A stretch of DNA of 47,276 bases from Hyphococcus sp. (GTDB lineage: Bacteria; Pseudomonadota; Alphaproteobacteria; Caulobacterales; Parvularculaceae): the NCBI GenBank assembly GCA_021776375.1, contig JAJFGA010000026.1, positions 1 to 47,276 of the forward strand, given 5' to 3'. The position numbers and the translations under genes are program-made. Shown one piece after another: positions 29,429 through 38,621 of this stretch. Position 1 is the first letter of the stretch. Each line of letters starts with the position of its first letter. The notes beneath the pieces were generated by a model. It was given only the letters and a program-made list of their open reading frames with translations, was not told where the DNA came from and made no database searches.

Positions 29429-30969
29429 TGGCTGGCAGATCATTCAAGGTTTATGTGCCTTGCGACGCCGCTGCAATATCAGTCGGCGCCGCTGATGTGG
29501 CAGCGACGATCCGCCGCGAAGCCTACAGGCGCAAAATTGATCTTGAGATTATTCGCAACGGCTCGCGCGGTATGTTATGGCTGGAGCCTTTGGTTGAGGT
29601 GGAAGCCGGAAGCGGGCGGATGGCCTATGGTCCGGTTGCCGATGGCGATGTTGCATCACTATTTGATGCTGATTTTCTTAGCGGCGGCAGTCACACGCTG
29701 GCGCATGGGATGACCGAAGAGATTGCCTATTTCGCCATGCAGGAGCGTATAACCTTTGCCCGCTGCGGCGTGATCGATCCTTTGAGCCTAGCCGACTTTG
29801 AGGCTCATGGAGGGCTTGTTGGGTTACGTAAAGCGCTGGCGATGACGCCGTCGGCTGTTGTTGAAACAGTTACGGCTTCCGGGCTGCGCGGTCGCGGTGG
29901 CGCCGGATTTCCAACCGGGATCAAGTGGAAGACTGCGCTCGAACAATTGGACGATGAGAAATATATCTGCTGCAATGCAGACGAAGGCGATAGCGGGACA
30001 TTTGCCGACCGTATGCTGATGGAAGGTGATCCATTTTCGCTGCTTGAGGGAATGGTTATTGCCGCGCGCGCTGTTTGTGCCTCGACTGGATATATTTACC
30101 TGCGTTCTGAATATCCTCATGCAATAAAAACCATGCGGTGCGCAGTTGACATTTGGCGCGAGGCGAACCTCCTAGGTGAGAATATTGAAGGGTCTGGTAC
30201 AAATTTCAATATTCATATCCGTGTTGGCGCCGGGGCTTATATCTGCGGCGAAGAAAGCGCGATGCTTGAAAGTCTGGAGGGTAAGCGCGGCGAAGTGAAA
30301 GTGAAACCGCCGATCCCGGCGATCAGCGGGTTGTATGGCAAGCCGACGATTGTCAACAATGTCCTGACCTTGGCGACAGCGCCGTTCATTCTAGCCAAAG
30401 GCGCAGTGCATTACAAAAACTTCGGCATTGGTCGTTCGCGCGGCACGCAACCGTTTCAACTTGCGGGCGACATTGCGCGCGGCGGTCTGGTTGAAAAGGC
30501 TTTCGGGGTTACTTTGCGTGAATTGGTCGACGATTTCGGCGGTGGCACGCGGTCTGGAAAACCGATACGTGCGGTTCAGGCGGGCGGGCCGCTCGGCGCC
30601 TATATCCCGACCCGTGATTTTGATCTAGAAATGGATTATGAAGCGCTGGCTAAGGCCGGCGCCATGCTCGGCCATGGGGGCGTCGTGGTTTTTAACGACA
30701 CCGTCAATATGGCGCGCCAGGCGCGCTTTGCGATGGAATTTTGCGAGATAGAATCCTGCGGGAAATGCACCCCCTGTCGCATCGGGGCAGTGCGCGGCAA
30801 AGAAACCATCGATAAAATTATCGCCGGCGATAACCGTACGGAAAATCTGGAAATCCTTGATGATTTGTGTGACCTTATGACGGAGGTCTCGCTTTGCGCC
30901 ATGGGCGGTTTGACGCCAATGCCGGTGCAAAGTGCGGTGAGAAATTTTCCGGAAGATTTCGGCGGTTAG
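29425..30969 (+). CDS. fdsB: NAD-dependent formate dehydrogenase, beta subunit
   Basis: A subunit of about 514 residues resembling NuoF fused to an N-terminal NuoE-like thioredoxin domain. It holds FMN, the NAD site and a [4Fe-4S] cluster. Motifs are the nucleotide loop GLRGRGGAGFPTGIKWK, ICCNADEGDSGTFADRML, GAGAYICGEESAMLESLEG, and the cluster ligands ESCGKCTPCRIGAVRG. ATG at 29425 (ATGA overlap with fdsG) is preceded by CGGAG; ATG at 29428 is equally possible. It transfers electrons from formate to NAD+. Confidence 0.94.
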   Translation: MMAGRSFKVYVPCDAAAISVGAADVAATIRREAYRRKIDLEIIRNGSRGMLWLEPLVEVEAGSGRMAYGPVADGDVASLFDADFLSGGSHTLAHGMTEEIAYFAMQERITFARCGVIDPLSLADFEAHGGLVGLRKALAMTPSAVVETVTASGLRGRGGAGFPTGIKWKTALEQLDDEKYICCNADEGDSGTFADRMLMEGDPFSLLEGMVIAARAVCASTGYIYLRSEYPHAIKTMRCAVDIWREANLLGENIEGSGTNFNIHIRVGAGAYICGEESAMLESLEGKRGEVKVKPPIPAISGLYGKPTIVNNVLTLATAPFILAKGAVHYKNFGIGRSRGTQPFQLAGDIARGGLVEKAFGVTLRELVDDFGGGTRSGKPIRAVQAGGPLGAYIPTRDFDLEMDYEALAKAGAMLGHGGVVVFNDTVNMARQARFAMEFCEIESCGKCTPCRIGAVRGKETIDKIIAGDNRTENLEILDDLCDLMTEVSLCAMGGLTPMPVQSAVRNFPEDFGG

Positions 30970-30991
30970 CCCCGTTTGGCAAGGAAGAAAG

Positions 30992-33832
30992 ATGCCCATT
31001 CTTCGAGAAAAAGATTTCGGAACGCCGGATGTTGCCGCCGCCGAGGCAGTCTCGGTTGAGATAGACGGGCATGCGGTAAGCGTTCCCGCAGGCGTTTCGG
31101 TCATGCGCGCGGCCGCGATTGCCGGGCTCACAATCCCAAAACTCTGCGCTACGGACCAGCTAAAAGCGTTCGGCTCTTGCCGGCTTTGCGTTGTTGAGGT
31201 CGAAGGCCGGAAGGGAGCGCCGGCCTCGTGCACGACACTCGTCGAAGACGGTATGAAAATCCGCACCCAGACAACAAGGCTCGCGAAGCTGCGTCGCGGG
31301 GTGATGGAGTTATATATTTCCGACCATCCGCTTGATTGCTTGACCTGCTCCGACAATGGCGATTGCGAACTTCAGGATATGGCTGGCGCGGTGGGCTTGC
31401 GTGATGTTCGCTACGGCCATGCGGGTGATGACCATCTGGATGCTGAAAAAGATGAGAGCAATCCTTATTTCACATTTGACCCATCGAAATGCATCGTTTG
31501 CTCCCGCTGCGTGCGCGCCTGCGATGAAGTCCAGGGCACGCTTGCGCTGACGATTGAAGGCAGGGGCTTTGGTTCGAAGGTATCGGCCTCGATGGGTGAG
31601 AATTTCTTCGATTCCGAATGTGTTTCCTGCGGCGTCTGTGTTCAGGTTTGCCCGACGGCGACGTTGCAGGAAAAATCTGTCATTGATCATGGCGTGCCCG
31701 ACCGCACGGTTTTGACGACCTGCGCCTACTGCGGCGTTGGTTGCTCATTCAAGGCGGAGGTCAAAGGCGATCAGGTCGTGCGCATGGCGCCTTATAAGGA
31801 TGGCAAGGCCAATCACGGACATTCTTGCGTTAAAGGCCGTTTCGCCTGGGGCTACGCGACGCATAAGGACCGGATTACTAAGCCAATGATCCGTGAGCAC
31901 TTTACGGACCCATGGCGCGAAACCTCCTGGGAAGAAGCGATTGGTTTTGCGGCTAACCGCCTCAAAGTCACCCAGGAGAAATATGGTCGCAAATCCATTG
32001 GTGCGATTTCATCTTCTCGCTGTACCATTGAAGAAGTTTGGTTAGTACAAAAATTGGTGCGCACCGCGTTCTCAAACAACAATGTCGATACTTGCGCACG
32101 GGTCTGCCATTCGCCGACAGGTTATGGTCTGAAGCAGACCTTCGGCACATCGGCAGGTACTCAGGATTTCGATTCTGTCGCTGAGGCAGACACGATCATG
32201 GTGATAGGCGCCAACCCGACCGATGCACATCCGGTATTTGCCTCACAGATGAAGCGGCGCTTGCGTGAAGGCGCGAAGCTCATAGTTGCCGATCCGCGCG
32301 CCATCGATCTTGTCCGTACCCCGCATGTTGAAGCGGCGCACCACTTGGCGCTCCTGCCGGGGACGAATGTTGCGCTGATTAATGCTTTTTCCCACGTCGC
32401 CGCCGTTGAGGGATTGATCGATGAGACGTTTGTTGAAGAGCGCTGCGATCTTGCGACCTTCTGTGAATGGCTCAACTTCATCAAGTTGGCCGATAACACG
32501 CCGGAGGCCGTGGCAAAGATAACCGGTGTACCGGCTGAGGATATTCGTAGCGCTGCAAGGCTTTATGCCGGTAGTAAAAATTCGGCCATCTATTACGGGC
32601 TTGGCGTTACTGAACACAGCCAGGGCTCGACCATGGTCATGGGGCTGGCTAACCTTGCGATGGCGACCGGCAATATTGGTCGACGCGGCGTCGGCATAAA
32701 TCCGCTCCGTGGACAGAATAATGTACAGGGATCATGCGATATGGGATCCTTTCCGCATGAGTTCTCCGGATACCGTCCTGTCTCTGACGCCGGAGTGCGC
32801 GCAGTCTTCGAAAAAGCCTGGGGCCAGAGTCAGGATCCAGAACCCGGCTACCGTATCCCGAATATGTTCGACGAAGCCTGCGCCGGTTCTTTTAAGGGGC
32901 TTTACATACAAGGAGAGGATGTCGCCCAATCCGACCCCGACACCACTCATGTGGAGGCGGCGCTCAAGGCGCTTGATATTCTAGTTGTGCAGGACCTTTT
33001 TCTCAACGAGACTGCGCGCTTTGCTCACGTCTTTCTGCCAGGTACATCGTTTCTTGAAAAAGATGGCTGCTTCATAAATGCCGAACGCCGTATTAACCGC
33101 GTGCGTCCGGTAATGAAATCACAAACCGGCAAGGACGAATGGGAAGTGACCCAAGAGCTTGCCCGCGCACTTGGTTATGAAATGGGCCACGGTTCGGCCT
33201 CCGCGATCCTGGATGAAATCGCGACGCTGACGCCAACTTTTAAAAATGTTTCCTACGCGCTGCTTGATGAAAAAGGCAGTGTTCAATGGCCATGTAATGA
33301 CGCTTCACCGGATGGCACACAAATCATGCATGTTGATGGGTTTGTGCGTGGCAAGGGAGCGTTTGTGGTCACTGAATATGTGCCAACGGAAGAAAAAACA
33401 AATCGCAAATTCCCGCTGATCCTGACGACGGGACGAATTTTGAGCCAGTACAATGTCGGTGCACAAACACGGCGTACGGAGAATGTTGACTGGTGGGAGG
33501 AGGATGTTCTGGAAATCCACGCTTCCGACGCTGAAATGCGTGGCGTACGCGACGGGCAATGGGTGTCGATCCGCAGCCGCAAAGGGGAAACCAGCCTGCG
33601 GGCTATGATTTCCGAGCGCATGGCGCCGGGCGTTGTCTATACGACATTCCACCACCCGCAATCCGGCGCCAATGTGGTGACGACCGAACTTTCCGATTGG
33701 GCGACGTCGTGTCCGGAATATAAAGTGACGGCAGTGGAAGTTGCGCCGGCGAACCACAAGTCAGATTGGCAAAATGCTTATGAACGCGAAACGCCGGGCT
33801 ACCGCCGGATTGCCAAGATACCGGCTGAATAG
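30992..33832 (+). CDS. fdsA: NAD-dependent formate dehydrogenase, molybdenum alpha subunit
   Basis: A 946-residue catalytic subunit that oxidises formate to CO2 at a bis-MGD molybdenum centre. The N-terminal NuoG-like part carries a [2Fe-2S] site (FGSCRLCVVEVEG), a His/Cys cluster (HPLDCLTCSDNGDCELQ), and two [4Fe-4S] ferredoxin motifs (CIVCSRCVRAC; CVSCGVCVQVCP). A further cluster motif, CAYCGVGCSFKAE, opens the molybdopterin domain. The predicted Mo-ligand cysteine is in CARVCHSPTGYG near residue 371; it is Cys, not selenocysteine. Length matches other FdsA proteins. A good AAGGAAG site precedes ATG. Confidence 0.96.
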   Translation: MPILREKDFGTPDVAAAEAVSVEIDGHAVSVPAGVSVMRAAAIAGLTIPKLCATDQLKAFGSCRLCVVEVEGRKGAPASCTTLVEDGMKIRTQTTRLAKLRRGVMELYISDHPLDCLTCSDNGDCELQDMAGAVGLRDVRYGHAGDDHLDAEKDESNPYFTFDPSKCIVCSRCVRACDEVQGTLALTIEGRGFGSKVSASMGENFFDSECVSCGVCVQVCPTATLQEKSVIDHGVPDRTVLTTCAYCGVGCSFKAEVKGDQVVRMAPYKDGKANHGHSCVKGRFAWGYATHKDRITKPMIREHFTDPWRETSWEEAIGFAANRLKVTQEKYGRKSIGAISSSRCTIEEVWLVQKLVRTAFSNNNVDTCARVCHSPTGYGLKQTFGTSAGTQDFDSVAEADTIMVIGANPTDAHPVFASQMKRRLREGAKLIVADPRAIDLVRTPHVEAAHHLALLPGTNVALINAFSHVAAVEGLIDETFVEERCDLATFCEWLNFIKLADNTPEAVAKITGVPAEDIRSAARLYAGSKNSAIYYGLGVTEHSQGSTMVMGLANLAMATGNIGRRGVGINPLRGQNNVQGSCDMGSFPHEFSGYRPVSDAGVRAVFEKAWGQSQDPEPGYRIPNMFDEACAGSFKGLYIQGEDVAQSDPDTTHVEAALKALDILVVQDLFLNETARFAHVFLPGTSFLEKDGCFINAERRINRVRPVMKSQTGKDEWEVTQELARALGYEMGHGSASAILDEIATLTPTFKNVSYALLDEKGSVQWPCNDASPDGTQIMHVDGFVRGKGAFVVTEYVPTEEKTNRKFPLILTTGRILSQYNVGAQTRRTENVDWWEEDVLEIHASDAEMRGVRDGQWVSIRSRKGETSLRAMISERMAPGVVYTTFHHPQSGANVVTTELSDWATSCPEYKVTAVEVAPANHKSDWQNAYERETPGYRRIAKIPAE

Positions 33833-33837
33833 GGTCG

Positions 33838-34653
33838 ATGTTTCCTGTTAAAGTTATCGGTGAAGCGGTGCCGCCGGACGGTGAGACTACTATTCGTGCT
33901 GCTGATGAAGCGCAAGACCAGTGGCGCGTGCCGGAAGAAATACCAGTCGCCTTGGTTTACAATAGGCGCAATTACGCAGTTATGCTGGCGACGCCGCAGG
34001 ATCTGGTTGATTTCGCCGTCGGCTTTACACTGACCGAACGCATTGTCGGATCGGTTAGCGATATTCTCGGGCTTGATATCATCCATACCGAACGCGGCGC
34101 CGATTTGCGGCTGCGCATTGCCGAGCATTATCTTGAGCGGTTCGATCTGCGTCAGCGCCGTCGCAACTTACCTGGCAATACCGGGTGCGGTGTTTGTGGA
34201 CTTGAAAACGCCGATACGTTTTTTGAAGCCTTGCCGAAGGTTGCAAATAAAAAAGCTTCGCTCAATCTATCGGCAATTTCAAAGGCGATTGAAGCGCTCC
34301 CCGGATGTCAACCGATCAATCAGCGAACGCACGCGGTTCACGCCGCCGCCTGGGTCAATTTTGATGGCGCCATATTGCATGCGCGTGAAGATGTGGGTCG
34401 TCACAATGCGCTGGATAAGTTGTTGGGCGCCCTAGCGCTTGGCGGCGCAGACATTAAGAGTGGGTTTGTTTTGATGTCGAGCAGGTGTTCTTATGAGTTG
34501 ATTGAAAAAGCCGCGCATTGCGGCGTGACGGCGTTGGCCTCAATCTCCAGCCCGACGAGCTTTGCTTTGCGCAAGGCGGCAGAGGCCAACATGGCACTTT
34601 ATGCGCGGACGACCACAGGCGTTGGCGAAATTATCGGCTACAGAACTGGATAA
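33838..34653 (+). CDS. fdhD: Formate dehydrogenase sulfurtransferase FdhD/FdsC
   Basis: A 271-residue accessory protein that transfers sulfur to the molybdenum cofactor before insertion in formate dehydrogenase. The sulfur-carrying CxxC is present as NTGCGVCGLENADTF near residues 115-120. Conserved THAVHAAAWVNFDG, REDVGRHNALDKLLGALAL and SRCSYELIEKAAHCGV complete the family pattern. It lies 5 bp after fdsA with AGGG before the start. The usual fifth gene, fdsD, is not found after it. Confidence 0.94.
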   Translation: MFPVKVIGEAVPPDGETTIRAADEAQDQWRVPEEIPVALVYNRRNYAVMLATPQDLVDFAVGFTLTERIVGSVSDILGLDIIHTERGADLRLRIAEHYLERFDLRQRRRNLPGNTGCGVCGLENADTFFEALPKVANKKASLNLSAISKAIEALPGCQPINQRTHAVHAAAWVNFDGAILHAREDVGRHNALDKLLGALALGGADIKSGFVLMSSRCSYELIEKAAHCGVTALASISSPTSFALRKAAEANMALYARTTTGVGEIIGYRTG

Positions 34654-34724
34654 AAAGCGGGAACTGGTTTTCACAAAGTCTGACTCGCAACAAAGAATCT
34701 AGACCGTCGGAAAACTCCTTTTAA
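34651..34724. repeat. Intergenic palindromic repeat, Rhizobiales-like
   Basis: Starting at the fdhD stop, the sequence AAAAAGCGGGAACTGGTTTT is followed by a spacer with CAACAAAGAATCTAGA and by GGAAAACTCCTTTTAA. The two ends are roughly inverted. The wording closely resembles the short palindromic units, of the form AAGcGGGAACcGGTTTTC plus CAACAAAGA, scattered in Rhizobiales genomes. There is only one copy in this window. Recognition is from memory, not from a search. Confidence 0.4.
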
Positions 34725-35058
34725 TCGCCTGATGAACTAGTAGCCGCACAACCTTCTCTATTTTAGGCTGATTGCTGCGTTCTCTCGGTGTCGAGTGTCG
34801 ATATGGAGCAAATTATGACGCCGTCATTGGTTTTTTGGCAGATAAATCACAAATATCGCAATAAATTTGGAGAATGATATCGTTTACAGGAAAGATCGTC
34901 CAGCTGGCTGGCGGCAGCATAACGAATAGGCAAGGATGAAGATCGTCAGGTCGCGTTCGCGCGCATCAAGGCGTTTAGAAGTGGACAAGAATTCGAACCG
35001 AACCGTTGGCGGTATCGACATAAAAAAGGAACGGCCTAGTAACGCCGTCAGGATGCAA
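34725..35058. other. Intergenic region, repeat to fhs
   Basis: About 330 bases between the repeat and fhs. No small ORF resembling the formate dehydrogenase delta subunit is visible on either strand. The fhs frame is open back to 34936, but the translated upstream part is basic and does not resemble formate-THF ligase N termini. Confidence 0.4.
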
Positions 35059-36759
35059 ATGACCGATAATAGGCTTCCGCCGCCAGGCGCTCCCGATATT
35101 GAGATTGCCCGCGCGGCAACCATGAAGCCAATCTTGCCGCTCGCAGAAGACCAGCTTGGCGTGTCGGCTGATGCGCTGGTTCCTTATGGTCACCACAAAG
35201 CGAAACTGACGCTCGATTATATCGCCTCAATTCAGGACCGGCCTAAAGGCAAGCTCGTGCTCGTTACCGCAATCACGCCAACCCCGGCGGGCGAAGGCAA
35301 GACGACCACCAGTGTTGGCCTTAATGATGGGCTCAATAAAATCGGCGTTAAGTCGATGGTGTGTTTACGTGAGCCGTCGCTCGGTCCATGCTTCGGCATG
35401 AAGGGCGGCGCCGCCGGCGGTGGTCGTGCGCAAGTCATCCCCATGGAAGACATTAATCTCCATTTCAATGGTGATTTTCATGCGATTACGTCCGCACACA
35501 GTTTGTTAGCGGCGTTAGTCGATAACCACATCCATTGGGGCAACGAACAAAATATTGACCCACGGCGAGTTAGTTGGCGCCGGGTTGTCGATATGAATGA
35601 CAGGGCACTTCGTAACATTAATGTCGGGTTGGGCGGGCCGGCGCATGGTGTACCGCGCGAGAGCGGATTTGATATTACCGTTGCGTCAGAGCTTATGGCG
35701 ATCCTCTGCCTGGCAAGCGACCTGGCCGACCTGCAACAACGCATCGGCAAAATTATAATCGCGCGCCGCTATGATAAAACCGCCGTAACGGCACATGATA
35801 TTGGCGCCGATGGAGCGATGGCAGTGCTGCTGAAAGATGCACTGCAACCCAATCTCGTCCAGAGCATTGAGCATAATCTTGCATTCATTCATGGCGGGCC
35901 GTTCGCAAATATCGCTCATGGCTGCAACTCCGTTATGGCGACGAAAACCGCGTTGCGACTTGCCGACGTGGTGGTCACCGAAGCTGGGTTTGGCGCCGAT
36001 CTTGGCGCTGAGAAGTTCCTTGATATTAAATGCCGCCAGTCCGGCCTGCGGCCTGACGCGATTGTACTCGTCGCCACCGTCCGGGCATTGAAAATGCAAG
36101 GCGGCGTCGCTAAAGGCGAGCTTGGATTACCAAACGCCGGCGCCGTTGAGCGCGGCTCAGCCAATATTATTCGACATATCAATAATTTAAAACTATATGG
36201 CGTGACGCCGATTGTCGCGATCAATCATTTCATCAAGGACACGGATGACGAAATAGCTGTTCTGGAAAGTGTTTGTAGAGAGCAGGGCGTCCAGTTCGCA
36301 ATTGCCAGACACTGGGCGGAGGGGGGCACGGGCGCCGTTTCTCTTGCTGAAGCCGTTAAAGCCCAACTCGAAGCCGGGTCGCCTGAAGTCAACCTTCTCT
36401 ATCCGGACGACATGCCATTGTCTGACAAGATAGAAACCGTAGCGACAAAAATTTATGGCGCGGCGGGCATCTCGCTGAGTACGTCGGCGGAGCGAAGTAT
36501 AAATGAATTCGAAAAGCTCGGTTATCGCGATTTGCCTGTTTGCATTGCTAAAACACAATACAGTTTTTCGACTAATCAGAGCCTCCTTGGAGCGCCGTCA
36601 GGTCATATACTAGAGGTGCGCGAGGCGCGGTTATCAGCCGGCGCAGGGTTCGTGGTCGCCGTGTGCGGTGATATTATGACGATGCCGGGACTGCCGCGCA
36701 AACCAGCAGCATTGGAGATAGGTCTGGATGAAAGTGGCGAGATCGTCGGCCTAACCTAA
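35059..36759 (+). CDS. fhs: Formate-tetrahydrofolate ligase
   Basis: Joins formate to tetrahydrofolate with ATP to form 10-formyl-THF, or runs in reverse. From the chosen start the protein has 566 residues. Motifs are the N-terminal [13 protein letters not shown], the nucleotide loop [39 protein letters not shown], and [23 protein letters not shown] at 35059 ([20 protein letters not shown]) is preferred because a weak CAGGA lies 5 bp before it and it gives a normal family N terminus. ATG at 35053, or a longer frame from 34936, cannot be excluded. It completes the one-carbon set with folD and fds. Confidence 0.94.
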   Translation: MTDNRLPPPGAPDIEIARAATMKPILPLAEDQLGVSADALVPYGHHKAKLTLDYIASIQDRPKGKLVLVTAITPTPAGEGKTTTSVGLNDGLNKIGVKSMVCLREPSLGPCFGMKGGAAGGGRAQVIPMEDINLHFNGDFHAITSAHSLLAALVDNHIHWGNEQNIDPRRVSWRRVVDMNDRALRNINVGLGGPAHGVPRESGFDITVASELMAILCLASDLADLQQRIGKIIIARRYDKTAVTAHDIGADGAMAVLLKDALQPNLVQSIEHNLAFIHGGPFANIAHGCNSVMATKTALRLADVVVTEAGFGADLGAEKFLDIKCRQSGLRPDAIVLVATVRALKMQGGVAKGELGLPNAGAVERGSANIIRHINNLKLYGVTPIVAINHFIKDTDDEIAVLESVCREQGVQFAIARHWAEGGTGAVSLAEAVKAQLEAGSPEVNLLYPDDMPLSDKIETVATKIYGAAGISLSTSAERSINEFEKLGYRDLPVCIAKTQYSFSTNQSLLGAPSGHILEVREARLSAGAGFVVAVCGDIMTMPGLPRKPAALEIGLDESGEIVGLT

Positions 36760-36811
36760 ATGAGGCTGTTTCGAATTAGGGGAAATCACGACATACATCA
36801 GTTTCGCGGGC

Positions 36812-37837
36812 TTAAGATGCGACGCAGTCGCGCCCTTGCTCTTTTGCCTTGTTCATTGCGGCATCGGCGGCTCGGATAAGCTCCTCCGGCGATTCTGAAT
36901 TCTGTGATTCGACAACGCCAAACGACATTGTCATACGCCCAAGGTTATCATTGGTGGTTTTGTTTACCAGTTTGCGCTTACCAATAGATATTCGGAGGGC
37001 GTCAGCAAATTCTGCAGCGTCAGAAAGAGTCTTGTTGGGGAGTGCAAGTACAAACTCATTTCCGCCATAACGCGCATAAAGGTCCTGGCTTTTGGCGTTT
37101 TCCCGGAGGACATGTGCGACTAGTCTTAATACTTGGTCCCCAACCTGGTGGCCCCACTTATCATTAAACTGCCTAAAGTGGTCTATGTCGGCTACGACAA
37201 AACATATAGGTTTATTTTCCGCGTGTGTAGCAGCTAATAGTTTCGGGGCTACGGTATCAAAATAGTGGCGATTATTTAATTTTGTAAGCGGGTCGGTGTT
37301 GGCGTCAGAAACGACTTTTCCAATCGATTCCTGCAAGGAAGAGATTTGCGCCAACGCACGCGTTAAATTTTCTTCAAGTCTGCTGTTTTGCTCTATGGCT
37401 TTTTGCGCAGCTCCAACCAGAGATGATAAAACTTCTTTGGTCTCCGGGGCGCGATCATTAGATTCGTCAACTTTTTGCGAGAGGCCTGACAAGTCTTCGC
37501 GAAACTCTTTTGCCGATGAGCCAAAAGTTGTGGCGAGCTTATTTAAAAAATATACTTCTTCCAACATATCCACGGCAAAGTGTTCAACTTTTTTTGTAGA
37601 TTGAGTGATCTCGAAATATTTCTCGTGCATATCCTTCAGGAAATACTCATCAACAGGCTTCTGCGAGCTTACTCTTTGTTCGATTTCATGGGAGAGATCA
37701 TAATTCTTTTTTTCAAGATAGGAGAACCATACTTGGTAAAATGGCGGCATTGGAGGGATGTCCATTTTCGCCATTTCTTGCATAGCAGTATTACCAATGC
37801 GATGGGGCTCGTTCGCCATGTCTAATTTTTCACTCAT
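36812..37837 (-). CDS. GGDEF-domain protein with altered signature (GGNEF)
   Basis: A soluble protein of about 341 residues. The N-terminal half is helical with predicted coiled coil (EQNSRLEENLTRALAQISSL). The C-terminal half is a GGDEF domain: DPLTKLNNRHYFD, VADIDHFRQFNDKWGHQVGD, ARYGGNEFVLALPN, and MTMSFGVV. The catalytic signature reads GGNEF, so the third residue, normally Asp or Glu and a metal ligand, is Asn. The inhibitory-site RxxD position reads KSQD. Cyclic-di-GMP synthesis is therefore doubtful; GTP sensing is possible. Start at 37837 (MSEKLDMANEPHR) or 37849. Convergent with fhs. Confidence 0.85.
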   Translation of the reverse strand: MSEKLDMANEPHRIGNTAMQEMAKMDIPPMPPFYQVWFSYLEKKNYDLSHEIEQRVSSQKPVDEYFLKDMHEKYFEITQSTKKVEHFAVDMLEEVYFLNKLATTFGSSAKEFREDLSGLSQKVDESNDRAPETKEVLSSLVGAAQKAIEQNSRLEENLTRALAQISSLQESIGKVVSDANTDPLTKLNNRHYFDTVAPKLLAATHAENKPICFVVADIDHFRQFNDKWGHQVGDQVLRLVAHVLRENAKSQDLYARYGGNEFVLALPNKTLSDAAEFADALRISIGKRKLVNKTTNDNLGRMTMSFGVVESQNSESPEELIRAADAAMNKAKEQGRDCVAS

Positions 37838-37849
37838 CCGTCCACACAT

Positions 37850-38189
37850 ATTTTATGTCAGTAGAGAAAATTAACTTCAGTATAAGCGGATTGCGATTGA
37901 TTTATTCTTAACCTGGGCCAACCGAATATCGAGCTCAATGCTTGTTATGCTATTTGTTAAGAATGGGTAGTGCGAAAATTCATTCGAGTGTAATTCGGCA
38001 TAAAGCCGGATAGAACAAATACACTGCGATATTATAGGGTATACAATAAGCGCTCGCGTTATTGGTGTGTTATACTATTAATACAATTAATAGCTGATTA
38101 ACTTATTCAGCATAATTCTTGGCGCATGAGTGTTCTCTCTTAAATATTTGAGGACATGTTGGAAAAATTGGAGAGACTTTGGTTCGCCG
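37850..38189. other. AT-rich regulatory region between GGDEF and XRE genes
   Basis: A 340-base divergent intergenic region, noticeably AT-rich. It holds the CtrA box listed separately and single TTAAC half-sites near 37871 and 37908. A small hairpin CGGCATAAAGCCGG lies near 37998-38011. No gene is visible. Confidence 0.5.
38087..38102 (+). promoter_or_regulatory. CtrA-binding box
   Basis: TTAA-TAGCTGA-TTAAC matches the alphaproteobacterial CtrA consensus TTAA-N7-TTAAC exactly. It lies 88 bp before the XRE gene, in a region leading to the flagellar genes. Binding is inferred from the motif only. Confidence 0.6.
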
Positions 38190-38552
38190 ATGAAAACATC
38201 ACAGCAAAACATCGTAGACATGTATGTTGGTCGCCGGCTGAAGCTTTTGCGCAATAAAAAATATATATCGCAAAAGGAACTGGCCGGTCGGTTGGGGGTA
38301 ACATTTCAACAAATTCAAAAATATGAAAAGGGACTTAACCGCCTTCCTGCGAGTCGGATGTTGGCAATATGCTTTTCGCTAGACATCACTCCAAACGATT
38401 TATTTCGCGACCTCCTGTCGAAGGAGTACCCGCCTAAGGAGAGCGTAACCTATACGGACCAAGAAATGGAACTCATTGAAACGCTGCGGCAGTTGACACC
38501 GCCGTTAAAGAGTCAGGTACGAAAAATTGTTGGAACCTTGGCCAGTCAATAG
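38190..38552 (+). CDS. XRE-family helix-turn-helix regulator
   Basis: A 120-residue DNA-binding protein. The Cro/C1-type domain spans about residues 14-70: VGRRLKLLRNKKYISQKELA, GRLGVTFQQIQKYEKGLNRL, and ASRMLAICFSLDITPNDLF. The C-terminal part (DQEMELIETLRQLTPPLKSQ) is helical. Start at 38190 (MKTSQQNIVDMYVG) is chosen because the domain usually begins within 15 residues; the longer frame from 38130 looks like leader. With a CtrA box upstream and flagellar genes next door, it may act in motility or cell-cycle control (inference). Confidence 0.85.
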   Translation: MKTSQQNIVDMYVGRRLKLLRNKKYISQKELAGRLGVTFQQIQKYEKGLNRLPASRMLAICFSLDITPNDLFRDLLSKEYPPKESVTYTDQEMELIETLRQLTPPLKSQVRKIVGTLASQ

Positions 38553-38570
38553 CGAAGTCGCTATTTGGCC
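38540..38570 (+). terminator. Hairpin at the end of the XRE gene
   Basis: AATAGCG-AAGT-CGCTATT is a perfect 7-bp stem overlapping the stop codon, extended by an outer GGCCA/TGGCC pairing. No T-run follows, so it is only a candidate terminator. Confidence 0.35.
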
Positions 38571-38621
38571 GCAGAATTTAGTCGATATTTCGCGCTCGGG
38601 AGTTTAGTTTTATTATGGAAT

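Noticed and set aside
33838-34653. Considered whether the fds alpha subunit uses selenocysteine.
   Set aside because: The Mo-ligand position in FdsA is a normal cysteine codon and the 946-codon frame has no internal TGA.
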